A stretch of DNA of 64,000 nucleotides, taken from CAYVTD01 sp964577665 (lineage in GTDB: Bacteria > Bacteroidota > Ignavibacteria > Kapaibacteriales > UBA2268). The notes beneath the pieces were generated by a model. The model worked only from the letters and a program-made list of their open reading frames with translations. It ran no database searches and was not told the origin of the DNA. Each line of letters opens with the position of its first letter. The first letter of the stretch is position 1. The stretch lies in assembly GCA_964577665.1 (NCBI GenBank), contig CAZOBD010000004.1, positions 1 through 64,000 on the forward strand, read 5' to 3'. Both the position numbers and the translations under genes were made by a program. This document shows positions 17,190-25,283 of the stretch, piece by piece.

Positions 17190-20100
17190 TTAAATTTTAA
17201 CAAATTTTAAAACATAATGCCTGCTTTCGTTTGTAACCGTCATATAATAAATACCGGTTGAAAGCAATGATATGTCGATTTCCCTTGAAATGAAACCTAT
17301 GTTATGAGTAAATTCCCTTTCCCATTTTGTTTGTCCGAGTACGTCCCGTATTGTAATTAATAACGAAGAATTTGTGTAAAATTTATTTTCGTATCTTAGA
17401 CTAATCAAATCATAAGCTGGATTGGGTGTCAGGCTGAAAATTATTCCTTCAGCTTCTTCTTCTATTGATGAAATAACATCAAAAGGGTTCGACATAGATG
17501 AACAGCCGTATTCATTGAAAATCTCCACGCTGTAATTACCGTATTCTTCTACATTAAAATATCTGCCTTCAGCATCTTCAATGACTTCTCCGTCAGAATA
17601 CCAGATGTGCTTTTCGGCAGGAGGAGCTGTCAATGTTGAACGGTATTGTGAAATTACGGGCTTTTCCGGTACAGGATAAAATTCAGCGCTAAAAGGTTCG
17701 CTTTCTCCTCTGCATCCGTCGGCTGTAAATCCATAAATTCTGTATATACCCGGTTCTTTTATCCAAATCATTCTGCCGCCGGAGCCCGTGTTCCAGGTAA
17801 GATCTTTAAATCCGAAACCTACCATCAATTTTACGCTGTCGCCTACACATACAGGATAATCACCAATAGGATTAATAACCAGCTCAGGAACATAATTAGA
17901 GCGTACCTTTATTTCTTCTGATCTTGCCCTGCAGCCCTGCTGGTCATAGACCGTAAGATTGTAAGTACCTGACTTTTTTACGGTAATGGAACTGCCCGTT
18001 TCACCGGTTGACCACTCATAGCGGTAATAACCGTCGGGAGCCTGCAAAATAACACTGTCTCCTTCGCAAAATTCCAATTCTCCTTTTATTGTAAGCTCGG
18101 GCGTTTCAATATCGCAGTTTATTATCTTTGTTTCCCACAATCCTCTGCCGAAAGTTGCCGCCCTGAGTTTTCCGCTGGGATAATGTATTTCCAGTTCGTT
18201 TACGATCACATTAGGCAGTCCCTTACTAAAGGAAACCCATCCGCCTGTCTCTTCATCCCTGTAAAAAACTCCGATGTCCGTACCGATAAAAACACGTCCG
18301 GGACTGTTTTTCTGATGTATCACACAGTTAACGGGTACATTGGGCAAGGAGCCCGTTATGTTCACAGGGTTTTTATCAATTATTTCAATTACTTTATCGT
18401 CGGGATTATATCCTGATTGAGAAATCCAGATATGCGACGGATCTTCGGTGTCAACTGATATATATGTTATATATGAAGAACTTGTATAAATATTTTCCCA
18501 TTCTTCGCCCCCGTTTGTCGTTCTCCAAAGTGTACTTCTTGAAGAAGCGTAAATATAATCAGGATTTTTTGAAGATACTGCTAAAGCGTTCAGCGAGTAA
18601 CTGCTCCCGAAATTTGATATTTTCTCGGCATTATTCCTGCTTCCGTTTACTTTCCATACATTTCTGTATCCGATATGAATAATACCGGGATTTTCCGGGT
18701 CAATTACATAAGGTGTAACCCAGCTTCCATATTCATTGGCGTCTGAACTGTTAAAAAAGGAAGAAAAATTATTGCCGCCATCTTTGGATTTGTATATATC
18801 TCCGTTGTAAAGCGAGCAGTAAACAGTATTTTTATCCGAATAATCAACAAGACATTCCATGCCGTCGCCTCCTCTTACGTGGAACCAGCCGGGAATGTCT
18901 CTTTTTTGAGTGCCGTTGTCCTGACTGCCTCCGAAGACGACCTTAGAGTCTTCTTCCGAACATGCAAGTCTGTAAAACTGCATGATAGACATACCGTTTG
19001 TAATGTCCGTCCAGTTTTTCCCCTCATCGGTTGAGTAGTAAATACCTCCGTCGTTTCCTGCAAAGATAAAACCGTTCAGTGGATTAAAGATTAAATCGTG
19101 CTGATCGGCATGCAGGTAATCTACTCCGTAAGAGCCTGTCCAATGTCCGTTAAGTTTCCATGTGCTTCCTCCGTTAACAGATTTCCAGAGATTAATCCCT
19201 CCTGCATAGATTTCGTCCTTATCAAAAGGGTTTACAGCAGCGGCTAAATCGTAATTTCCTTGACCGCCCTGATCGCCGCCGTTTCCGTCTCTGCCTAAAA
19301 TATTCGGTGAATATGAAACACGCTGCCAGTCCTTTCCTTCGTTTACGGAAACGTAAAAACCTCCGAACCCGTTTGATGATGCTTCGGAAACAAGGGCATA
19401 TACATTTTCGGGAGCGTCGGGGGTTACTTCAAGGACTATTCTGTTTGCATTTGAAAAACTTTTCACTATGTTCCACTTTTCACCCGTGTCAGTGCTTTTC
19501 AAAATAGAGATATTTCCGTTCCTGTTGTAAGTGGAAACATACATAACTTCGGGATTGCCGGGTTTAAACTCCATATCGCGTGCAAAAAAAGAGGATGAAA
19601 CCGAATACCAGTTTTCTCCGCCGTCGGTAGTTTTGTAAATGCCATCTCTTGCAGCCGCTATAACCACATCTCCGTTGTCGGGATGCACAAGAAGCCTGCT
19701 TACCAGATGCTGATGAGACATACTTTTGTTCAAAGAAGTTATTTCCCAGCTGCCGCCGCCGTCTGTGGATTTAATAACTCCTATGCTGTAGTTTCCGGAG
19801 CCGTAATAATAGTTCACATCGCCTGTTGCGGCATACACAATATCCGGATTTTTCGGAAAAACGGCTATATCGGAAATACCAATTGAAAGAAACTGCGTAA
19901 AAGGATGTGTTTTCCAGCTCTGCCCGAAGTCTGTTGTTTTCCATATACCGCCGGTTGCCGCACCAACCCAAAAAGTGTTTTCGTCTGTCGGATGAAAACG
20001 AATACAGCTTACTCTTCCCAGTCCTGATGATTCGTAATAAAGCTGATTTTTTGGTACGACCGAGGGGCCTAATTCAATCCACTCTGCTTCCATAAGAGGA

Positions 20101-20426
20101 GAGTCGAAGTTTTGCTGCTTTTCAACGAAAGACTGCATTTCATTATAAATTTTCACGGCATTAGGAAAAGTATCTTTTCCGAAAAGGCGCTGCTCCCAAA
20201 AATATTCATACCGCTTGAACTGCTTCCAGCCCTGACCGCTCTTTATTTCCCTGCCGTCCCAGTAATCATAAAAAGCTTCTTGGGATTCACGGAAGCTAAT
20301 AATCTTATCATTATTAAAATCATACTTATCTGCATTATACAGGAACTGCTGAGGAAATGCCTGCGCTGAAAATACAATAAAAATAACTGAGATAATAAAT
20401 CCTCTCGCTGTCGTAACAATGTGCAT
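17190..20426 (-). CDS. Secreted sortilin/BNR-propeller protein with T9SS sorting domain (paralog 2)
   Basis: At 1078 residues this protein has the same plan as its neighbour: signal peptide (about 1-25), a GQGWKQFKRYEYFWEQRLFG segment near 62-80, a long propeller with repeats such as GGIWKTTDFGQSWKT and DGIYKTTDGGENWYS, Ig-like modules with YEWSTGETGSSI, and a C-terminal T9SS domain (SLTPNPAYDLISLRYEN). The two align end to end but differ throughout, which marks an old tandem duplication. The 100 bp gap to paralog 1 lacks a terminator, so one transcript is plausible. A surface or released binding protein is the likely role. Specificity is unknown. Confidence 0.88.
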   Translation of the reverse strand: MHIVTTARGFIISVIFIVFSAQAFPQQFLYNADKYDFNNDKIISFRESQEAFYDYWDGREIKSGQGWKQFKRYEYFWEQRLFGKDTFPNAVKIYNEMQSFVEKQQNFDSPLMEAEWIELGPSVVPKNQLYYESSGLGRVSCIRFHPTDENTFWVGAATGGIWKTTDFGQSWKTHPFTQFLSIGISDIAVFPKNPDIVYAATGDVNYYYGSGNYSIGVIKSTDGGGSWEITSLNKSMSHQHLVSRLLVHPDNGDVVIAAARDGIYKTTDGGENWYSVSSSFFARDMEFKPGNPEVMYVSTYNRNGNISILKSTDTGEKWNIVKSFSNANRIVLEVTPDAPENVYALVSEASSNGFGGFYVSVNEGKDWQRVSYSPNILGRDGNGGDQGGQGNYDLAAAVNPFDKDEIYAGGINLWKSVNGGSTWKLNGHWTGSYGVDYLHADQHDLIFNPLNGFIFAGNDGGIYYSTDEGKNWTDITNGMSIMQFYRLACSEEDSKVVFGGSQDNGTQKRDIPGWFHVRGGDGMECLVDYSDKNTVYCSLYNGDIYKSKDGGNNFSSFFNSSDANEYGSWVTPYVIDPENPGIIHIGYRNVWKVNGSRNNAEKISNFGSSYSLNALAVSSKNPDYIYASSRSTLWRTTNGGEEWENIYTSSSYITYISVDTEDPSHIWISQSGYNPDDKVIEIIDKNPVNITGSLPNVPVNCVIHQKNSPGRVFIGTDIGVFYRDEETGGWVSFSKGLPNVIVNELEIHYPSGKLRAATFGRGLWETKIINCDIETPELTIKGELEFCEGDSVILQAPDGYYRYEWSTGETGSSITVKKSGTYNLTVYDQQGCRARSEEIKVRSNYVPELVINPIGDYPVCVGDSVKLMVGFGFKDLTWNTGSGGRMIWIKEPGIYRIYGFTADGCRGESEPFSAEFYPVPEKPVISQYRSTLTAPPAEKHIWYSDGEVIEDAEGRYFNVEEYGNYSVEIFNEYGCSSMSNPFDVISSIEEEAEGIIFSLTPNPAYDLISLRYENKFYTNSSLLITIRDVLGQTKWEREFTHNIGFISREIDISLLSTGIYYMTVTNESRHYVLKFVKI

Positions 20427-20572
20427 CGCTAAATCTCATTAAATGAACAATAAATCTTTTTAATTATTAAAGAATTTCAACAAATTTTATTTTTTAAAAC
20501 TCTTTTTTAATACATATAACTTCAACAATCCTAAAAGACACAAAAACAGGCAAAAAGTTACAAATTTTCCCT

Positions 20573-20580
20573 TATCTTTG
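20573..20580 (+). promoter_or_regulatory. Bacteroidota-type -7 element
   Basis: TATCTTTG matches TAnnTTTG and lies 23 bp before the ATG of the 20604 lipoprotein gene. It would drive the lipoprotein-aldolase-thioesterase operon. No clear TTTG box is seen at the expected -33 distance. Confidence 0.45.
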
Positions 20581-20603
20581 TTTTTTTAAATATTGGACTA
20601 TTT

Positions 20604-21122
20604 ATGAAAAGTTATTTATTCATTATACTAATACTAAGCATATTGGCTTTAAGTTCCTGCGGGGACGGATTTTCCGGCTTCCACACGGTAAATTCCTTTA
20701 CCGACAGCAGCAGTCTGGGAAAAATTTATTTTGCTTTTGTAGAAACAGAAAAGTTTGACACCACCGGCATGCGGCGTTTCGGAAAATATATTTTGGAAAA
20801 AGAAAATACTATTGATTTTAAAAAGAAAAATCTTCCGGTAGGTGTCGTAATTCACTTCTATAACCTTCAGGATACAGCACAATTTGATACGAAAATGCAG
20901 GAAATAATAAAAATAAAATATCCAAATCTTACAAACGCCGAAAGCAAGCTCTATTATGTCAAAAAAGCATACATTTATTCTACTTTTTCACGAAAACTTC
21001 AGGGAGTAAATATTCCTCAAGACGTCATTCATACAACGGATGGTGTCATTCCGAGGGAAGGAGTTGATTTGAAAAAGATTATGAAAAGACAAAATACAAC
21101 AGGAAAGGATTCGCTGATATGA
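20604..21122 (+). CDS. Small predicted lipoprotein
   Basis: The 172-residue protein begins with a lipoprotein signal (MKSYLFIILILSILALSSC, lipobox LSSC19), so it should be lipid-anchored in the envelope. The mature part is mixed alpha/beta and highly charged, with no motif that I recognise. Its stop overlaps the start of the threonine aldolase gene (ATGA), so the two are translationally coupled. That context does not reveal a function. Confidence 0.75.
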   Translation: MKSYLFIILILSILALSSCGDGFSGFHTVNSFTDSSSLGKIYFAFVETEKFDTTGMRRFGKYILEKENTIDFKKKNLPVGVVIHFYNLQDTAQFDTKMQEIIKIKYPNLTNAESKLYYVKKAYIYSTFSRKLQGVNIPQDVIHTTDGVIPREGVDLKKIMKRQNTTGKDSLI

Positions 21123-22156
21123 TTGATTTGAGAAGCGACACTATGACCCTGCCCACTCGGGAAATGCGCCGCGTTATGTCTGAAGCTCCCGTAGGCGACG
21201 ACGTTTTCGGAGAAGACCCTTCCGTGAATGAACTCCAGGAATATGCAGCAGACTTTTTAGGCAAAGAAGCCGCACTTTTTGTTCCTTCGGGCACTATGGG
21301 CAATCAGATTTGCGTAAACATACACACACAGCCGGGCGATGAAGTAATAATTGAAGAAGAGGCTCACATTTTCTATTACGAAACAGGTGCGCCCGCCCTG
21401 CTTTCCGGGCTTCTGCTCAGAACACTGCCCTCGGACAAAGGCGCCATGAACCCCGATTCCGTCAGAAAAGCTGTAAGACCGGATATTTACTATTTTCCGA
21501 GAACAGCTCTTATCTGCATTGAAAATACACACAACAGGCACAGCGGAGCAGTTATTCCGATGGAAAACATTATCGAACTAAAAAAAATTGCCGATGAGCG
21601 CTGTATAAAATATCACTGCGACGGAGCAAGAATATGGAATGCCGCCACAGCATTGAATATTGAACCGAATGAAATAGCAAAACATTTCGACACGCTTTCG
21701 GTATGTCTTTCAAAAGCACTGGGCGCTCCTGTCGGCTCTTTGATTGCCGGCAGTAAAGAACACATAAAAAAAGCGCTAAAGTTCCGAAAAATTCTCGGAG
21801 GAGGAATGAGGCAGGCGGGCATTATAGCTGCGGCAGGACTTTACGCCTTCAAGAATCATTATAAACTTTTGGAAGAAGACCACCGCCAAGCCAAAGAATT
21901 TTCAAAACTTATCTCCGAATCAGATTATATTGACATAAATCCGGAAACTATTCAGACTAATATTGTTGTTTTCAGCCATTCCGAAAAATTTTCTTCAGAA
22001 GTACTTTTTGAAGAATGTAAAAGAAAAGGCGTTCTGATAATTCCTGTCGGAAAATTTTCTATCAGGTGCGTTTTTTATTTTCAAATTTCCCGGAAAGACA
22101 TGCTGAAAGCAGCTCAGGTAATAAAAGATTCCGTTTCAAAACTTATGAAAAAATAG
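21119..22156 (+). CDS. ltaE: Low-specificity threonine aldolase
   Basis: A PLP-dependent aldolase of 345 residues that cleaves L-threonine or allo-threonine to glycine and acetaldehyde. It shows the family start IDLRSDTMTLPT, the VGDDVFGEDPSVNELQE loop (25-41), the PLP-stacking His83 (EEAHIFYYE), Asp168 in HCDGARIWNAA and the Schiff-base Lys199 in CLSKALGAPVGS. It is the middle gene of a tight cluster, with a 4 bp overlap upstream and 1 bp gap downstream. Substrate stereospecificity cannot be read from sequence. Confidence 0.93.
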   Translation: MIDLRSDTMTLPTREMRRVMSEAPVGDDVFGEDPSVNELQEYAADFLGKEAALFVPSGTMGNQICVNIHTQPGDEVIIEEEAHIFYYETGAPALLSGLLLRTLPSDKGAMNPDSVRKAVRPDIYYFPRTALICIENTHNRHSGAVIPMENIIELKKIADERCIKYHCDGARIWNAATALNIEPNEIAKHFDTLSVCLSKALGAPVGSLIAGSKEHIKKALKFRKILGGGMRQAGIIAAAGLYAFKNHYKLLEEDHRQAKEFSKLISESDYIDINPETIQTNIVVFSHSEKFSSEVLFEECKRKGVLIIPVGKFSIRCVFYFQISRKDMLKAAQVIKDSVSKLMKK

Positions 22157-22157
22157 C

Positions 22158-22631
22158 ATGGAAAAAAAAGAACTTTTAAAAAAGCTAAACGAAGAAACAA
22201 AACTTTTCAGGCACATAGTAAGTTCGCGGGTAAAATTCGCGGAAGTTGACTCTTTCGGAGTTACTCATAACATACAGTATCTTTACTGGCTTGAATGGGC
22301 GCGGGTGGAATACCTGCAGAATCTCGGCGTCAAGCTTACATCAGAAACTTTTTTAACTGAGCTGCCACTCATGGTAGTCCATACCCGGATAGATTACTTC
22401 TCACCCTGCACTTTCAATGATGAATACGAAGTTCTCTCACGTACTGCCCTTATGAAAAAATCCTCAATCCGCTTTGATAATATCATCCGCCTGAAAAACG
22501 GACCTTTGCTCACGAAAGCATCTGCCGTGCTAGTGCATCTCAATCCCAAAACAAAGCGCCCCGCAGATATTCCTGACTTCTTCAAGGAAAAGGTTCTTTC
22601 TTTTGAAAAGGACAATGTGAAAATTCTTTGA
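22158..22631 (+). CDS. Acyl-CoA thioesterase, 4HBT/YbgC-like hotdog fold
   Basis: The 157-residue protein matches the 4-hydroxybenzoyl-CoA thioesterase-like family. VKFAEVDSFGVTHNIQYLYWLEWARVEYL-type sequence near 28-56 holds the conserved D/H/N region. In most members the aspartate lies in a D-x2-GxV(H/N)N segment, here DSFGVTHNIQY. The remaining strands and the central VHTRIDYFSP (about 74-83) fit a single hotdog domain. It probably hydrolyses a small acyl-CoA. It follows the aldolase gene by one base, so they are co-transcribed. Confidence 0.87.
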   Translation: MEKKELLKKLNEETKLFRHIVSSRVKFAEVDSFGVTHNIQYLYWLEWARVEYLQNLGVKLTSETFLTELPLMVVHTRIDYFSPCTFNDEYEVLSRTALMKKSSIRFDNIIRLKNGPLLTKASAVLVHLNPKTKRPADIPDFFKEKVLSFEKDNVKIL

Positions 22632-22723
22632 TATTATTCTCTCAAATTAACTCTATTTCACAGCATCATCTATTTAACAATGATTCAAGTTTCAAAATTT
22701 TGTCTGATTTATGATTTATGGAA

Positions 22724-22963
22724 TTAAAGGATTATAAAATTCTCTTCAATTCGTAATTGGTCATTCGTAATTCTAAGGAAGCGGTACCATTGCCAGCCTA
22801 ACATGAACTCAGTTTGCTGAAATTTATCCAAATCAAACGGTTCCGTATATGTTGAACTATTCGCATAGTAAGTAAATGTGAGAGAAGAAGGTTCTATATC
22901 CTGGGCATTCAAATTATAAGCACAGCAAAAAATAACTACTGCAAAAATCATCATCTTTTTCAT
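22724..22963 (-). pseudogene. Truncated secreted-protein gene
   Basis: A good GGAGGG ribosome-binding site precedes an ATG and a clear signal peptide (MKKMMIFAVVIFCCAYNLNAQ). After about 45 more residues the frame runs into a short repeat that reads AATTCGTAATTGGTCATTCG on the plus strand (about 22747-22766) and terminates. The encoded tail ITNDQLRIEEN is therefore repeat-derived. The original gene was probably a longer exported protein following the WD40 gene in an operon (4 bp gap). Only the 5' end remains. Confidence 0.5.
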
Positions 22964-22967
22964 TGCT

Positions 22968-24335
22968 TTAACCCTCCTTCACCACTTTGTAAGTTGTTAC
23001 ATTGCCACCACATATAAGTCTTATAAAGTAAATGCCGTTAGGGTATAAGGAAAGATTAATTGTTAAAGAACTACTGTCTATTAAATCTTCCAATAAAATA
23101 GTCCCATTGTTATTGATTATTTCATAATATTGATTAGTGCTACTGCAGTTAACTTCAATATTAATTGTTCCATTAGTTGGATTGGGATAAAAAGTACTAT
23201 CAACAATAGAATCATCATTAATGCTACTAGGTTCCCATCGAGCTTTTACAACAGCGCAGATATCATACTTACCCGCTCCAATATATTTATTGTTTTTTGA
23301 AACATCTAAGGACTTTGCTGAAGTAATAATATTATTGTACTGATATGTAATTATCTCATTTAATATGTCATATACAAATACATCTCTATAAGCAGAAATA
23401 CCAATAACTAAATATCTATCATCAATTGAATATGCAATCGATCTAAAGCAGGTATCTTTTTTAGTTATGGTCTGTTTTAATTCTCTTTTTTCAAAATCCC
23501 ATATTTTTACGGGTCCACCTGCAGATGCCAGATATTTTCCGTCGTGGGAAAAACAGATGTCCCTGATAGCGTAATCGTGTGTGCCGAGAATACCTTCGTA
23601 TTTCATTGGGTTTGTATTAAAAATGTGAATTGGGCTATTTGAACCATTTTGATAAAATGTGCTAACAACAAAGTGTTCCTCGTCAGGTGAGAATTTTATT
23701 TTTCCATACTCCGTATCGGTTGATTGATATGCAATTTCATCAGTTCCTAAATCCCAAATACATATTTTACATTTTAATTGCCCGATACGTGCAACAACAG
23801 CTAAGTATTTGCTACTCGGTGAAATATCTATTGATTTAAAGGAAACCGAATCTTCATCAATAGTGAATGTTTTAACTAATTTACCTGTTTCCGTTTCAAA
23901 TAAATATGCAGAGTTATTTTTATAGCTGCCGTCATAATAGTAGAAGTTACCTCCTGCAACTGCAATAATGCTGCCGTCAGAATTAAAGTCAACACAATTG
24001 GTATAATTTGGCTGCTCAAATTCTCTAATCGAGTCTCCTGTCTCAACATCAAAAAGCTTCGGGTTCCTGTAATCAGCCGCAACCGCAAGATACCTGCTGT
24101 CGGGAGAAAACTTTACGCGGTTTATTTGTACACCTAATTCCTTTACCCACAGCACATCGGGGTCATCCTGTGCAAAAGCAGGAAGAGAAAGAAGAAGTAA
24201 AAGCGCCGCCGCCAGAAGAAGGGATGATCCCCCCAGCCCCCTTATAAATAAGAGTGTGTTTGAATTGCTGTGCTCTGATTTTGTTTTCAGAGCTGCCTTC
24301 TCCACCTTTACCAGAAAACTTTTTTTTGTAAACAT
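22968..24335 (-). CDS. WD40-like secreted protein with T9SS sorting domain (paralog 1)
   Basis: I place the start at the ATG at 24335 (MFTKKSFLVK), where AAGGA lies 6 bp upstream and the paralog at 26645 has the same start. An in-frame ATG at 24365 is less likely. An unusually long N-region leads into a hydrophobic signal (LLLAAALLLLLSLPAFAQ). A WD40/YVTN-like propeller follows with repeats such as VKFSPDSRYLAVAADYR, ICFSHDGKYLASAGGPVKIWD and IAYSIDDRYLVIG. A C-terminal T9SS domain ends it (FYPNPTNGTINIEVN to YKVVKEG). It should be a surface-exposed or released interaction scaffold. The first 61 codons are identical in DNA to those of the paralog. Confidence 0.87.
   Translation of the reverse strand: MFTKKSFLVKVEKAALKTKSEHSNSNTLLFIRGLGGSSLLLAAALLLLLSLPAFAQDDPDVLWVKELGVQINRVKFSPDSRYLAVAADYRNPKLFDVETGDSIREFEQPNYTNCVDFNSDGSIIAVAGGNFYYYDGSYKNNSAYLFETETGKLVKTFTIDEDSVSFKSIDISPSSKYLAVVARIGQLKCKICIWDLGTDEIAYQSTDTEYGKIKFSPDEEHFVVSTFYQNGSNSPIHIFNTNPMKYEGILGTHDYAIRDICFSHDGKYLASAGGPVKIWDFEKRELKQTITKKDTCFRSIAYSIDDRYLVIGISAYRDVFVYDILNEIITYQYNNIITSAKSLDVSKNNKYIGAGKYDICAVVKARWEPSSINDDSIVDSTFYPNPTNGTINIEVNCSSTNQYYEIINNNGTILLEDLIDSSSLTINLSLYPNGIYFIRLICGGNVTTYKVVKEG
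24153..24335. repeat. 183 bp block identical to 26463-26645
   Basis: The first 61 codons of the two WD40-like T9SS genes appear identical base for base, while the following sequence soon diverges. Such a sharp boundary suggests recent gene conversion or a duplicated cassette. Confidence 0.85.
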
Positions 24336-24462
24336 AGTTTTTCCTTTTATTTTTTCAAAAAACACACCAATTATAAATATAATAAAAAATAAGATAAATA
24401 GTTACAAAATAAAAAACATAAAGAATCGTAAAATTATTAAAGCTACAAAATAAGGAATTTTT

Positions 24463-24717
24463 ATGACGGAGTATAAAGAGATAAACAAAGTATTATACAG
24501 AAGCGGCAAGCCTATTGCATTACTGCTTGATATTTCAGAATTTAAGTTGTTTTTAAAAGATAAGGAAAATTTTAATATCATAAGCAGACCTGTCGAAGAA
24601 AAAGGTAAAAGCATCAGTGATTTTGTCGGGGCTTTAAACCATTATGCAAATCCTGAACTGATTGAGAAAGAAAAAGATGCATGGAAAAATGCAGTGAAGG
24701 AAAAATATGCTTGCTGA
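24463..24717 (+). CDS. Antitoxin of a PIN-domain toxin-antitoxin pair
   Basis: An 84-residue protein with an AAGGAA site upstream. Its size, and the fact that its 3' end overlaps a PIN-domain gene by 11 bp, are typical of VapB-type antitoxins, which bind the toxin and repress the operon. The N-terminal half (LYRSGKPIALLLDISEFKLFL) resembles Phd/YefM-like or AbrB-like antitoxins only loosely, so I name no subfamily. The helical C-terminus (PELIEKEKDAWKNAVKE) would be the toxin-binding part. Confidence 0.7.
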   Translation: MTEYKEINKVLYRSGKPIALLLDISEFKLFLKDKENFNIISRPVEEKGKSISDFVGALNHYANPELIEKEKDAWKNAVKEKYAC

Positions 24718-25063
24718 TGCAAATGCCATACTTCGTATATTTTTGAACGACATACCCGATCAAAAAGAAACAGCCCTTGAACGGATAAAACAGCAGAAAA
24801 CTAAAATTCCCAATGAAGTAATTGCAGAAGTCGTTTATGTGCTTACCACTGTTTATCACGTTACAAGGGAAGAAATAGCTTTAAATTTAGAAGGCTTGCT
24901 TAAGTCCCGTGACATTATTGCTGAACCTTTGCAAATTCTTGCCGTGAATTTCTTCAGGAATGAGGCTCTTGACATAGTAGATTGTTTTCTTCTGGCGGGC
25001 AATTATCTTTTCAACGAGGATGTTCTGACCTTTGACAAACGGCTTTTAAGCAAATTGAGATAA
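24707..25063 (+). CDS. PIN-domain ribonuclease toxin (VapC-like)
   Basis: The 118-residue product has the four acidic residues of the PIN active site: Asp4 (LADANAILRIFL), Glu41 (IAEVVYVL), Asp92 (LDIVDCFLLA) and Asp110 (LTFDKRL). These coordinate magnesium for RNA cleavage, often of tRNA or rRNA in VapC toxins. It overlaps the antitoxin gene by 11 bp in the usual antitoxin-first order. The module lies between two closely related WD40-like genes and may have inserted there. Confidence 0.88.
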   Translation: MLADANAILRIFLNDIPDQKETALERIKQQKTKIPNEVIAEVVYVLTTVYHVTREEIALNLEGLLKSRDIIAEPLQILAVNFFRNEALDIVDCFLLAGNYLFNEDVLTFDKRLLSKLR

Positions 25064-25098
25064 ATCATTATACTTCCGGTATTATAAATTGTTTTTCC

Positions 25099-25140
25099 GG
25101 CGGTTAGAATTGTGCTTCTGGCGGTTAGAATTGTGCTTCT
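25099..25140. repeat. 21 bp direct repeat x 2
   Basis: Two perfect adjacent copies of a 21 bp unit (25099-25119 and 25120-25140) beginning GGCGGTTAGAATTG. A degenerate third copy may lie just before. It is between the PIN toxin gene and the convergent WD40-like gene. Confidence 0.85.
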
Positions 25141-25283
25141 AAGGGCTTAGTTGAACGATTCTGTCTATTTATCATATATTTTTCTTCCTTTATCAAGCAA
25201 TTCTCTTAGTTTATCATTCAATTCTATCTGTTTATCAAACAATCCATGGCAATATAATTTTTTTTATTTTCGGAAGAAGGCTC

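Noticed and set aside
24707..25063. PIN protein as a housekeeping nuclease
   Set aside because: It overlaps a small upstream gene in toxin-antitoxin order and has the 118-residue size of VapC-like toxins.
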